DNA from: Verrucomicrobiota bacterium JB023
GTDB taxonomy: Bacteria; Verrucomicrobiota; Verrucomicrobiia; Verrucomicrobiales; Akkermansiaceae
Assembly (NCBI GenBank): GCA_030673895.1
Contig: JAUTCR010000066.1
Location: 41,004 to 105,003 of the forward strand
Direction: 5' to 3'
DNA length: 64,000 bases
The translations under genes were made by a program, and so were the position numbers. Every line of letters begins with the position of its first letter. Positions within the stretch are counted from its first letter, which is position 1. The notes beneath the pieces are model-generated. The model was given only the letters and a program-made list of their open reading frames with translations, was not told where the DNA came from and ran no database searches. Shown here in pieces: positions 18,995 to 28,217 of the stretch.

Positions 18995-21054
18995 CTAATT
19001 CACTTTCTCCCGCAGGACCAAGAAGCTCCTTGCCCCGAAGCTTCGAATTTCCAGCTCAAGTGTTTGCGGCTCGTCGCCGGCCACGAAGTCGGCAATTGGT
19101 TCCCAGCCGCCTTCGGCCAGGCCGTCACGCAAAAGGATTTCATAAGGAAAGCCAGGCTCGCCATTTGCCGAGATTTCCACCAGGCCTGAGCGGGGAAAGC
19201 GCAGGGTGGGAGCTTTCGGAAAGCGCCGGACTTCTTCTCTCCATTCGGAGAAATCGTCGTAGGGAGCCCACCCGCTCGCGGGGAAGCCTCTTACAAAGCC
19301 GTAGGAACGAGAGGCGGTCTCCGTGCCGAAATTGACGGGAGTTTCAAACGCTGCCCCGAGGTCTGACAATCCGCGAGAGCCGCCGTTTGCGGCAAGACTT
19401 CCGCCGAGAGAACTTGTTCCCAGCCCCGAGTTCTTGTAGCGCAACTGGTCGGCAAGGTGGCGCACCACGGCATTGGTGGCGTCGTCTCCCGCCGCTATGT
19501 CAAAGTCGATGTTGGCCGCGCCCACCACCGCCCATCCGTCGGTCAGGTTGATGAAGGCCCGCGCATTGAAACGAAAGTAGCTTCCGCTGTGGTCGAGCCT
19601 CTTTCTTCCATCGCGGTAGGAGACTCCCCATCCCGGGGCATAGGTGGTATCGTCGGTGGAAGGGTAGGGCTCGTGGAGGGCGTCCAAGGTGGTTTGTGTG
19701 AGGGTAATTTCCCCCCTCGAACCCCCGGATGTGCAGGCGGCAGAACGCCAGCCATTCGTCAAAGGTTAGATAGAGTCCTCCCGCCGCATTCCATGCGGGT
19801 TCGAGAGGGGTGTTGTCGGGGTAGATTGCAAAAGGATACTCCACCTCGCGACGATGGCCATGGGGCTCGTTCCCAAAACCGAGGTCCGTGGGCATGCCGA
19901 AGTCCGCTTTCGCTACCCCGAGCAGGGGGGTGAGAAACTGTTGCCTGATGAGGTCCTCGAAGTTGTCGTTGAGCAACTCTTCGATCACCGAGGCCAGCAC
20001 GAGATAATTACCACTTCCATAGTAGAAGTCCGTCCCCGCTAGGGTGGGGACGGTGGGCTGCCCGTCCTCGAAATGCTGACGGGTCAAAAGCGACTCGGTC
20101 ACCAGACGACGGAGTTGCCGCGGATTGGTCAAATTGAGCGAGCCCGGCGACATGTCCCTAGTCGCGGAATTCTCGGTTCCGTTCATGCGCAAGCCGGAGC
20201 GATGGCAGGCGAGCTGGAGCAGGGTGGTGTTTTGAAATCGGGGGTGGAGATCGTCGCCAAACGAACTCGGACCGAAAATTTCGAAGAGGCTGGTATTCCA
20301 AGAGAGGGGCGCTCCCGTTCCCGGGGTGGCCGTACCCCGCTGGATCAGCAGGCCGAGAAAGGTCGAGGTGACCGCCTTGGTGCAGGAACCGATGTGCCAG
20401 GCATCCTGTGCTCGAATAAGCCCCGCGCCGCCCCCGTGCCCCCGGACGCCATCGACATAGACCTCGCTCTCGTCGGTTCCCTCGCACCAATAGCCGCCAC
20501 CGACTCCAGGCACGCCGAAATTCTGGGCGATTTGCAAAAAGAAGATGGGTGTGTAATGGAAAGGCGGAATCTCGTTGGAAACCGCGTTGATGGTGAGCCG
20601 GTTCGACTGGTTGACGAAGCTGTCGCCCTCTCCGTTCTGGAGAATGACCCTTAACTGAATTCCCGGTAGGAAGGGAAGCTCGCCCAGGGTCATGGGGCCA
20701 TATTCACGGAAGCCGCTCGGGGCCACGCCTTTCTCGGGCAGCTCCATCATCGCGCTGCCCGGTCCATCCGTTCTTTCGACCAGAAGCTTGGCTTGGGCGA
20801 ACTCTGGTCCGGAGTGCTTGAAGCGGAGGAAAAATTTCTGCATTGGTTCGCTGCCTGAGAGTTCGTCGCGCCAGTCTGTTCCAAGGTCACCGAAGTCCCA
20901 GGAAATTTCGGCTTGGATGAGATGGACCGCCGAGGAGAGTCCGTCGGTGAGGGCGGGCGGGGCGATGGCGGTTTCCGGCTGGGGAGGACGAGAGAGTGGT
21001 TAGGGCCGAAAAAACGGCGACTGTCACGGCTTTGCAACAGGTAGTCAGATTCAT
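18995..21054 (-). pseudogene. secreted beta-lactamase-family serine hydrolase, two frameshifts
   Basis: Read on the minus strand, a signal peptide starts at 21054 (MNLTTCCKAVTVAVFSALTT). The sequence makes sense only after removing one base in the CCCC run near 20981-20984, and again one base in the six-base run at 19711-19716. The joined protein has the class C/penicillin-binding motifs: S-x-x-K in WHIGSCTKAV, a Y-x-N-like YGSGNYLVLASV, and H-x-G in LDHSGSYFRF. The C-terminal about 110 residues (GLVEISANGEPGFPYEILLRD) form an extra domain. Such enzymes hydrolyse D-amino-acid peptides or esters in the periplasm. Both lesions are in homopolymers, so decay and sequencing error are both possible. 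Confidence 0.75.
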
Positions 21055-21248
21055 GGGAGATAGGGGTAGAGGTTGTGGAGGGGACGGGGCCGGATGGCAA
21101 AGCTGGTGACCACCGTCCCCTCTACAACCGAAAGCCTTTCGCCCTGCTTTCCAATCTGAGAAAATTCGGGTTGGGAAACTTTCCAATCATTTTTCAATTC
21201 CGCTCTTCACCTGCCTCTTGATATTTTGTTGTTTAATCCACGTCGATT

Positions 21249-23387
21249 ATGAGCGCTCAAGTTCTTCTCTTTCTATTGGCCAGTTCCCTCTCACTCATCG
21301 CAGGCCAATTTCCGGACGGGGTCTGGAATTCCAAACCTTGGCCTGCCGACAAACTTGAAGCGGAGGCTGCCGCCGGAAACATAGATGCCATGGCCGAATG
21401 GGCTTTTTGTTCTAGCGAGGTCATGCTTGGTATCGCTTACGACTCCGAACAAATTGTGGAGTATGCAAAACGGTCCTCTACAGGAGGCTCCGCCCTCGGC
21501 ACTCTTCTTTTGGGAGAGTTCTACATCCGCGGACAAGCCATCGAAGAAGACCAAGCAAAGGGAAGTGAGCTCATTATCCAAGCGGCAGAGACCGGGCACC
21601 CTCTAGCACGCTACAAATGGGCCTCCCTCATGGTCCTCTCTGATTACGTAGGCACGATAGAACCCGACCCTGAGGCTGCTCTCGAAATCTTCGAGGAACC
21701 CGGATGCAAGCAGCTCTTTAACTACGATTTTATCGATTACCTGATTTACTCCAAAGGAGCCAGAGGCTTTCAAGACTTCGAGGAAGCGTATAGCGCTTTG
21801 ATAAGATGCTTCAATAAAACTCAATCAATCGATTGCGCCTCCAACATTATTTACCTCAATTCTAGCTACGACAAGCCTGCGAGGAAATACCTAACTGATG
21901 CCATCCTCAACAAAGCAGCGAAACGAGTCGAAGAAGGAGTCAGGCTCAACCATCCCCACGCCAAGTATCGCTGGGCGACCTATAAGAAATCCGGGATCAC
22001 TCCTCACCAGAAGTTCCCTCTACTAATTGAAGCAGCCAACCAGAAAACATGGCTCGCGCATTACACCCTGAACTACTGGGTCGTCAATCAAGACAGGATG
22101 CAGCAGTGTGGTGGGGAAGTCTTAATTGGGGACGGCAAGACCCGGCTCAATACCGCTGCCGCAGTCTACGAAAAACTACCCCGGCTCGGGAAGAAATCTC
22201 GAATCGGTCTCCTTTATGCCGAGAAAATAAGAGATGAGAAACAGAAGAACGGCGGGGGCCACTCGGCCGAAGATGAAGCCATCCAAATCTACCGGCAGTT
22301 GATACGTGCCGACCGCTCCAATGTAGGCGCGCTCAGAGACTTGGGAAATTACTTTTGTTATGTAGCCAGCTTCGGAGAAAAGCGGGACAAGAAATATTTA
22401 GACCGGGGTTGTGAGATGTTCGTTTACCTTTCTGAAAAAGACAGGCGAACCGCATTCTTCTTAGTGGCCACCCTTCTCAACTCACCGCACTTCGAGCCGC
22501 AATATGCCAAGGCCTATGCCGCTTTGGATCATGTGTGGGACCAAAAGGATAGCTTCTACTCTCCTAGGGAGAGGAGGCTAAAAAGAAAGATGATGGAGAA
22601 GATTACACCCGAACAAATCGCTGAGGGCGAACGACTCATCAAAGATGGCTACCCCTACGCGAGAAAATACCGCGAAGCAGCCTTCAAATTTCTGCAAGAA
22701 AAAGGAGATGTTCCGGCGGACTGGATCTTCGATGACGATTTGGACGAACATCGTGACCAAATGGAACGAGGAGATGCTCACCTCTTCGACCCGCGCTTCA
22801 ACCAAATCTTGCTTGCGGCAATTACTACTCTCCCCGTATTAGAGACTGATCCGACAGACAGCTCGCTGCTTTTCAAATTGACCAAGGGAGAGGACTTTAC
22901 CGAGAAAGAACTTCCTCATCTGACCCGGCTCCTTATCGCCGAGGAAGAGAGACTCTTCGCAGCTCTTGCAGAATTGCCAGAAGAGCACCGTGCAAAACTG
23001 ACTGAAAGGATTGAGAACGCAATTGCGAAAGAAGATCAGGCTATTCTGGAAAACAACCCTCTCCAAGCCAGATTTCTCTGGTTTCTATACTGCCACGATG
23101 ATTACCGCGTATCCAGCAGGCCAATCATTGGTTCACTTGCAGAAGGCGGACTGGGAGCTATGAGCAACTTGCAAGTCGGGGACGTTATCAAAACGGTGCA
23201 TGGGGTCGATCTAGAGAGTGACCGCTCCCGCAACCTCCTCGTCCGCCTTCTTGAACTTTGGCCTCAAGAAGAAAAACTGGATCTGGTCGTCCTGCGAGCC
23301 AAGCACAAGCATATTTCTAAAAGTCTGATCAACTACGCCTTTCGAACCTTTCCCCATGAGATCTCGATCGACTTCACCTCGCAGTAA
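21249..23387 (+). CDS. secreted Sel1-repeat/PDZ protein, first of a tandem pair
   Basis: The 712-residue product has a signal peptide (SAQVLLFLLASSLSLIAG), then QFPDGVWNSKPWP, which also opens its paralogue at 24379. Residues about 40-300 contain Sel1-like helical repeats (AEAAAGNIDAMAEWAF, GSALGTLLLGEFYIRG, LIIQAAETGHPLARYK), and further TPR-like helices follow to about 500. The C-terminal about 100 residues include a PDZ-like part (LGAMSNLQVGDVIKTVHGVDL). Sel1 repeats bind proteins and PDZ domains bind C-termini, so it is probably a periplasmic scaffold. It has no catalytic motif. The tail PQEEKLDLVVLRAK is shared with the paralogue. Confidence 0.7.
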   Translation: MSAQVLLFLLASSLSLIAGQFPDGVWNSKPWPADKLEAEAAAGNIDAMAEWAFCSSEVMLGIAYDSEQIVEYAKRSSTGGSALGTLLLGEFYIRGQAIEEDQAKGSELIIQAAETGHPLARYKWASLMVLSDYVGTIEPDPEAALEIFEEPGCKQLFNYDFIDYLIYSKGARGFQDFEEAYSALIRCFNKTQSIDCASNIIYLNSSYDKPARKYLTDAILNKAAKRVEEGVRLNHPHAKYRWATYKKSGITPHQKFPLLIEAANQKTWLAHYTLNYWVVNQDRMQQCGGEVLIGDGKTRLNTAAAVYEKLPRLGKKSRIGLLYAEKIRDEKQKNGGGHSAEDEAIQIYRQLIRADRSNVGALRDLGNYFCYVASFGEKRDKKYLDRGCEMFVYLSEKDRRTAFFLVATLLNSPHFEPQYAKAYAALDHVWDQKDSFYSPRERRLKRKMMEKITPEQIAEGERLIKDGYPYARKYREAAFKFLQEKGDVPADWIFDDDLDEHRDQMERGDAHLFDPRFNQILLAAITTLPVLETDPTDSSLLFKLTKGEDFTEKELPHLTRLLIAEEERLFAALAELPEEHRAKLTERIENAIAKEDQAILENNPLQARFLWFLYCHDDYRVSSRPIIGSLAEGGLGAMSNLQVGDVIKTVHGVDLESDRSRNLLVRLLELWPQEEKLDLVVLRAKHKHISKSLINYAFRTFPHEISIDFTSQ

Positions 23388-23846
23388 ATGGTCTACCACT
23401 ATCGTGCGAGGGCTGAACCTAGACAAACAAAGCGGGCGCTGACTCGAAGCGGAGGCTCCTCTGCTGATGCGCTGGTGAGGTATCGTTGTTTCTTGTTTGG
23501 GGTACCGGAGAGTGAGGCTAGACAAGCAGAGGAATTGGCGAGGGAGAAGGCCGGTGGAGAGGCTCAGATTTTCCGTAAACGGATTTCACGCAAGAAGGCA
23601 CTAGAGGTATTAGAATCAGGAGGTCGATTGGAGAAAGCCGATTACCTGCGCTGCCGGGTTCGGTATTTCGTCGATGGGGTGGCGATTGGCTCGAAAGAAT
23701 TTGTGGAGCAGGTCTTTCGGGATAGCCGGGAGAAATTCAGCGCAACTCGTAAAACAGCTGCGCGTTCGCTCCGAGGGGTGGAACTTGCGCCCAAGACACA
23801 GCGACTCTACAATCTTCGGCAATTGCAGAAGGCGGCGGTGGAATGA
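23388..23846 (+). mobile_element. C-terminal remnant of a REP-associated (IS200-like) transposase
   Basis: Immediately after the Sel1/PDZ stop codon, 152 codons encode YRCFLFGVPESEARQAEELA, then ISRKKALEVLESGGRLEKAD and LRCRVRYFVDGVAIGSKEFV, and VFRDSREKFSATRKTAARSL. This series matches the C-terminal region of RAYT (Y1-type REP-associated tyrosine transposase) proteins from Verrucomicrobiota and relatives, as I recall that family. The catalytic His-hydrophobe-His and Tyr of the N-terminal domain are absent, so it cannot transpose on its own. It abuts the previous gene without a gap. Confidence 0.6.
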
Positions 23847-23897
23847 AGCTACCTACGATTTAGGGACAGAAATTTTCCTGCATCCTTGATGAGCCCT

Positions 23898-24250
23898 CAC
23901 GTTGATGGCCTTGGTATTTCTTCGGGATTACAGAGAGAAGGAAGCCCGCCAGAGCGAAGAACTTGCGAGACAAGAAGCAGCTGCACAGGCTCAATTTTTC
24001 CTATGTGAACCACCTCGTAAAAGCCTTTGAAGGGCTTTTACGCTGGGGGAAGCCTCTAGAAAGCGAATTTGCTCCGTTGTCCGGTTGACTACTCTTTGGA
24101 AGGAGCCCCGACTGGCTCATAAACCTTCTTGAAAGCGGTTTTTACAAAAAGCGAAAGCCAACTTCCCACCACCCGAGATGCCGAGACTAATTCCCTCTCC
24201 CGCCGTGGCTTAGCCAAAAACCTCGAACCCGAGCGCCTCTGCAACCTGCA
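23898..24250 (+). mobile_element. second, more decayed copy of the same transposase C-terminus
   Basis: A frame near 23908-24010 reads FLRDYREKEARQSEELARQEAAAQ, aligning with FLFGVPESEARQAEELAREK in the copy just upstream, and then breaks down with stops. The rest of the stretch to about 24250 keeps no clear frame. Two remnants in tandem between two paralogous genes suggest that duplication carried the element along. Confidence 0.5.
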
Positions 24251-24378
24251 ACCACTCGGAAAAAACGCTCTTCGCTAGATTACCCAATGAGACATTGAGC
24301 GAAAGTCATTAAAATCGGAAAGAATCCGCGCTTGTTTTCATTTCATCGCACCACAACTATAAGTCAGCACTTCAAGAT

Positions 24379-26499
24379 ATGATCCTGCGCACTTTCCTCA
24401 TCATTCTGCTTGGCTCCCTATCGGCTTTTGCTGGTGAATTCCCTGATGGCCTTTGGAATTCCAAACCATGGCCCGTTGACCGCTTGGAAGAAGAGGCTCA
24501 GGCAGGGAATATTGATGCCATGGCCGAGTGGGCCTATTGCTCTTCTGAGTCGATGCTGGGGATTGCTTACGATGCTGAGCGCATCGTCGACTATTCCCGA
24601 AAGTCTTCTCAAGCAGGTTCCGCTCTGGGAACACTCAACCTCGGCCGAGCCTATCTCCGTGACGAGGCTCTGAAGAAAGACGATCTCAAAGGAAGTGAGC
24701 TGATCATCCAAGCGGCCGAGACCGGGCATCCTTTGGCGAGGTATTTACTGGGCACCATCTTGTCTAACAAAGATCCGACGGGCAAAATCATCCCCGACTT
24801 CGAGGCAGCCCTCAAAATCTTCGAGGAGCCCTCATGCAAAGAGGTTTACCTCTATGACTGGGCGCAATACCTAATCTACTCCATGGGATTGAAAGGCTTC
24901 AAGGATATCGACGAAGCTTCCACCCACCTCAAAGCCTGTTTGCAAAATAGCTCCTACCTCCTTGCCGCCGATACGCTCATCTACCTCACTTCAGATGACC
25001 AAAGTGGCTATGATAACTACTTTGATGATGAGACGATTAGAAAGGCTTGGGAGAGGCTCGAAGAAGGCGTCGAGCTGAACAATCCAAAAGCAAAGTATCG
25101 CAAAGGGTTGCACGAATATCGCGAAGGGAACCCTCACATCGGAGTTCCTCTGCTCATCGAATCTGCAAATACCGGCTACAACTCCGCCCTCTACACGATC
25201 TCTTTTTATCTCCGAAAGCATTATTGGCTCCAGTCAGTTGGTGGCATCGGCGCAATGGGGGATCTCAAATCCAAGATGAACGTAGCCTCCGGCCTCTACA
25301 AAACCGTTCCCCGTTATCGCGCATTCTCCCATATCGCTCTATCTCACGCGGAAGCTCTTCGAGCCAAGAAGGTTGAGCAAAAGCAGCAACTCTCCCTCGA
25401 TGACGAGGCTATCAAAGTTTACCGTCAGGTCATCAGAGACCATCGTAATAGTAAAACCGCCTACTATGGCTTGGCGGGCTATATCGGCGAGATGGCTTGG
25501 AGAGAGAAGCAGGGAAAAGAATTCTCTGATCACGCGAATCAAATCTATCTTTATCGCTGCGTTGAAGATGAGCAATGCGCGCACTACCTTGCTTGGGGTC
25601 TCCTCGACAATAGGGTTCACAAATATCGCGACAACCCTCGAGGCTATGCCGCAGTCAAATACGCAATCGAGCGCAATGAAGGCGCCTTCAAGAAGGCCGA
25701 AGAAGGCTACCTCAAAAGAGCACTCAAACGGATGACCCCGGAAGAGATCACGGAAGGGGAGAAACTCATCAAGGACGGCTTTCCCTACGCAAGAAAGTAT
25801 CGCGAGGAGGCATTTAATTTTCTAAAAGAACAAGGGGATCTTCCCGAAGATTGGGTTTTCGACGACGACCTCGATGAGCAAGAAGAGGGCACCGCTTCCC
25901 TCTCAGTCCCCCTCCCCTTTTTGCCGTTCATGGCTCTGCTCTCAGCGCCGCCGGTATTGGAAAAAACAACGAACGATGCGGCTCTTCTTCTCAAGCTAAT
26001 GAAGAAAGAAGATTTCCTCCCAAGGGAGCATTCATCGCTAGCCAGTCTTCTCGCCGGGGATGGGGCTCGTCTTAAGAAAGCGGTCGCAAGCCTCCCCGCG
26101 CCAGTTCGGACTGAGGCCGAAAAGATCATCTCGCAGGCTTTGGAACGATCCACTCAAATCGTTTTGGAAGACAACCCTCTCCAAGCGCGCTTTTTCTGGT
26201 ATCTCTATTGCTCGGAAGAGTTGCACGTCTCGGCGCTACCCGTTATCGCCACGGTGGCGGAGAACGGGTTGGGAGCTAAAAGTAAACTTCAAGCCGGAGA
26301 TGTGATTGAAAAGGTCCATGGCGTGGAGCTCGAGGGCACCCACGCGCGCAACCGTTTCATGCAATTACTTGAGCTTTGGCCTCAAGGAGAACCATTGAAA
26401 CTCGATATCCTTCGTGCGAAAAAAAATTCCAAGTTGACTCACAACATCAGCATGCGCGACGTGAAACGGAAAATCACAGTCAAATTCCCGAAGGACTAA
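24379..26499 (+). CDS. secreted Sel1-repeat/PDZ protein, second of a tandem pair
   Basis: This 706-residue paralogue of the gene at 21249 has the same layout: signal peptide (LIILLGSLSAFAG), EFPDGLWNSKPWP, Sel1-like repeats (AQAGNIDAMAEWAYCSSESM, GSALGTLNLGRAYLRDEAL, LIIQAAETGHPLARYLLG), a long helical middle, a low-complexity link near 505-520 (PLPFLPFMALLSAPPVL) and a PDZ-like end (LGAKSKLQAGDVIEKVHGVEL). Similarity runs the full length, so one arose from the other by tandem duplication; both are intact, arguing for selection. Probably a periplasmic scaffold. Confidence 0.7.
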   Translation: MILRTFLIILLGSLSAFAGEFPDGLWNSKPWPVDRLEEEAQAGNIDAMAEWAYCSSESMLGIAYDAERIVDYSRKSSQAGSALGTLNLGRAYLRDEALKKDDLKGSELIIQAAETGHPLARYLLGTILSNKDPTGKIIPDFEAALKIFEEPSCKEVYLYDWAQYLIYSMGLKGFKDIDEASTHLKACLQNSSYLLAADTLIYLTSDDQSGYDNYFDDETIRKAWERLEEGVELNNPKAKYRKGLHEYREGNPHIGVPLLIESANTGYNSALYTISFYLRKHYWLQSVGGIGAMGDLKSKMNVASGLYKTVPRYRAFSHIALSHAEALRAKKVEQKQQLSLDDEAIKVYRQVIRDHRNSKTAYYGLAGYIGEMAWREKQGKEFSDHANQIYLYRCVEDEQCAHYLAWGLLDNRVHKYRDNPRGYAAVKYAIERNEGAFKKAEEGYLKRALKRMTPEEITEGEKLIKDGFPYARKYREEAFNFLKEQGDLPEDWVFDDDLDEQEEGTASLSVPLPFLPFMALLSAPPVLEKTTNDAALLLKLMKKEDFLPREHSSLASLLAGDGARLKKAVASLPAPVRTEAEKIISQALERSTQIVLEDNPLQARFFWYLYCSEELHVSALPVIATVAENGLGAKSKLQAGDVIEKVHGVELEGTHARNRFMQLLELWPQGEPLKLDILRAKKNSKLTHNISMRDVKRKITVKFPKD

Positions 26500-26633
26500 C
26501 CTAACTACCCGTCAGGTGAATCTTGCAGAATGTTTTCTTCGGTCGCGATATAAGTATCCACTCCCATCAGGCCCCTCGTGCCACACGGCTCTAGCAGAAA
26601 CACATCTCTCCTTCGGCAAAACCCTCCTAAGCT

Positions 26634-27356
26634 TCACTCCTTCATTGCACGGCATTCGGATTCCAGCTCCTGAAGCCATTGCCGAAACTTTTCCTGCACT
26701 TCTTCAGGAGTCCTGGCAGCGGCTTCAGAGTCTTCCATAATGCGGATGCGCATCCCTTCATTCTTCGACTTTCTGATCAACCGGATGACAACCTTGGAGT
26801 CCACTTGCAAGTCCTCCACCATCGCGCGCACCGCCTGGGTGTCTTCATCTTCGGCCAAGGACCAATCGCCCACTTGATAGATAAAGTCGTTCTTCCTAAT
26901 CCCGCCAAGATTGGCCGATCCGCCATCCGTCGTTTGAATCACTTTTAATCCTCGCACGGACGTTCCGTCAGAAAGGGTGCGCCTCTCGATCACATACTGG
27001 ATCCCCAGCGATCCGACTTTTTTCATCGCGAATGAGTCTCTAAGAACTCTCCTCAAGCGGAGCTTTTTCTCGGGCTCGTAAGCTTCTCGATAGATTTCAT
27101 AGAGATTGATTTGGCGCTCGGGATCCTCGGATAACCAAGCATTTACCTCATCCTGCATGAGACGACGCTCCGCATAATTCTCGCTCGCCAGTTTGTCCCA
27201 CGCTGGCTCACCTTCCGCAGCTTTCACCGAGCCGATGGCGGCAAACGAAACAAGGACCACCATCTTCCGAGTTCCAATTCTTCGACCGCTCGAACGAGCC
27301 AAAAACAGCTCCTTCAAGCGGACTATCAATGGAGCGGCGAAGGTAGACGGCTTCAT
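26634..27356 (-). CDS. exported PDZ-domain protein
   Basis: The 240-residue product has a hydrophobic segment (KMVVLVSFAAIGSVKAAEG, about 31-50) that acts as a signal peptide or anchor, a helical part (AERRLMQDEVNAWLSEDPER, LYEIYREAYEPEKKLRLRRV), and a PDZ domain at about 112-205 (LGIQYVIERRTLSDGTSV, GGSANLGGIRKNDFIYQVGD). The C-terminus is charged and helical. PDZ domains of this sort bind exposed C-termini of envelope proteins. It lies opposite to and just after the second Sel1/PDZ gene and may act in the same process. A start nearer the hydrophobic segment is possible. Confidence 0.65.
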   Translation of the reverse strand: MKPSTFAAPLIVRLKELFLARSSGRRIGTRKMVVLVSFAAIGSVKAAEGEPAWDKLASENYAERRLMQDEVNAWLSEDPERQINLYEIYREAYEPEKKLRLRRVLRDSFAMKKVGSLGIQYVIERRTLSDGTSVRGLKVIQTTDGGSANLGGIRKNDFIYQVGDWSLAEDEDTQAVRAMVEDLQVDSKVVIRLIRKSKNEGMRIRIMEDSEAAARTPEEVQEKFRQWLQELESECRAMKE

Positions 27357-27737
27357 AAAACAAGAATCCTTTTCTCTCCTTGAGCAAAATCGACCTTAGA
27401 CCTCCTGTCAATAGTGGCAGGAAAGTTGAGAAATTATAGATTTCGCCCCAATTTCCGCCAAAAAAGAACAAACGAATTCCCAATTTGACTGAGCGGTCGA
27501 GCCCGGACTGGCAATAATTAGCGTCCTCTTAAAACGTCTTTGTCGATGCAGAGGTCGTCGGCAACTTCGGCCACCAGCTCTCCTGCCACGCAGAGTTTAA
27601 GAGCCCGAGAGCCAAAATTGCCTGCTCAATCGGCTCATGGCCCTAGCCTCGACGCCTCCGGTGACATAGCCGAGGAACCTATTTTGAAGAGGTCTCGACA
27701 AGTCCCCTCTTCCCCTCGAGGTTTCGGCAGTAAGTTG

Positions 27738-28085
27738 ATGAAAGTTCTCAAAACGAAATACACCCTTTGGGCTGCCGACTGGCAGCGCGCGGTCGCCTTT
27801 TACCGCGACTTGTTTGCAGGAGAAGTGACGATGGAATCCGAGGTTTGGTCAGAAGTGATCGTCGCCAATGGCATCATCGGCATCCATGGTGGAGGCGAGG
27901 GCAAGCGGACTTGGACCGGCCTTTCCTTTCAGGTTGAAGACCTTCGAAGCGCGATCGTCGAGCTGCAAGAACATGGCGGACGATTGACCCGCGAACCCAC
28001 CGACACGCCGGATGACCCCCTCCACCTCGCCATGTGCATCGACCCCGAAGGCAATGAATTCATGATGACTCAGCCTCGCGCCTAG
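27738..28085 (+). CDS. VOC-family (glyoxalase/bleomycin resistance-like) protein
   Basis: ATG at 27738 gives a 115-residue single-module vicinal-oxygen-chelate protein. An upstream in-frame start would add about 66 residues with poor, low-complexity composition, so the shorter form is preferred. The module reads KYTLWAADWQRAVAFYRDL, GIIGIHGGGEGKR, FQVEDLRSAIVELQEHGGRL, LAMCIDPEGNEFMMTQ, with the usual beta-alpha-beta-beta-beta repeats and a metal-ligand Glu near the end (GNEF). These proteins are isomerases, dioxygenases or drug-binding proteins; the substrate is unknown. Confidence 0.8.
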   Translation: MKVLKTKYTLWAADWQRAVAFYRDLFAGEVTMESEVWSEVIVANGIIGIHGGGEGKRTWTGLSFQVEDLRSAIVELQEHGGRLTREPTDTPDDPLHLAMCIDPEGNEFMMTQPRA

Positions 28086-28160
28086 CAATCAATCTGGGCA
28101 GCAATTTGTCGATAAGCGGGCTCGAGACTCCCAGTCTGAGCTCGCCGCCAAGCGCGACCG

Positions 28161-28192
28161 AAAAAAAAGGCTCCTATTGCTAGGAGCCTTTT
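28161..28192 (-). terminator. bidirectional rho-independent terminator
   Basis: AAAGGCTCCT (28166-28175) pairs with AGGAGCCTTT (28182-28191) around ATTGCT. On the minus strand it is followed by eight T, on the plus strand by TTTT. It serves the convergent genes at 27738 (+) and 28218 (-). Confidence 0.9.
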
Positions 28193-28217
28193 GGAAATAA
28201 TTGCTTAAACCACTCGA

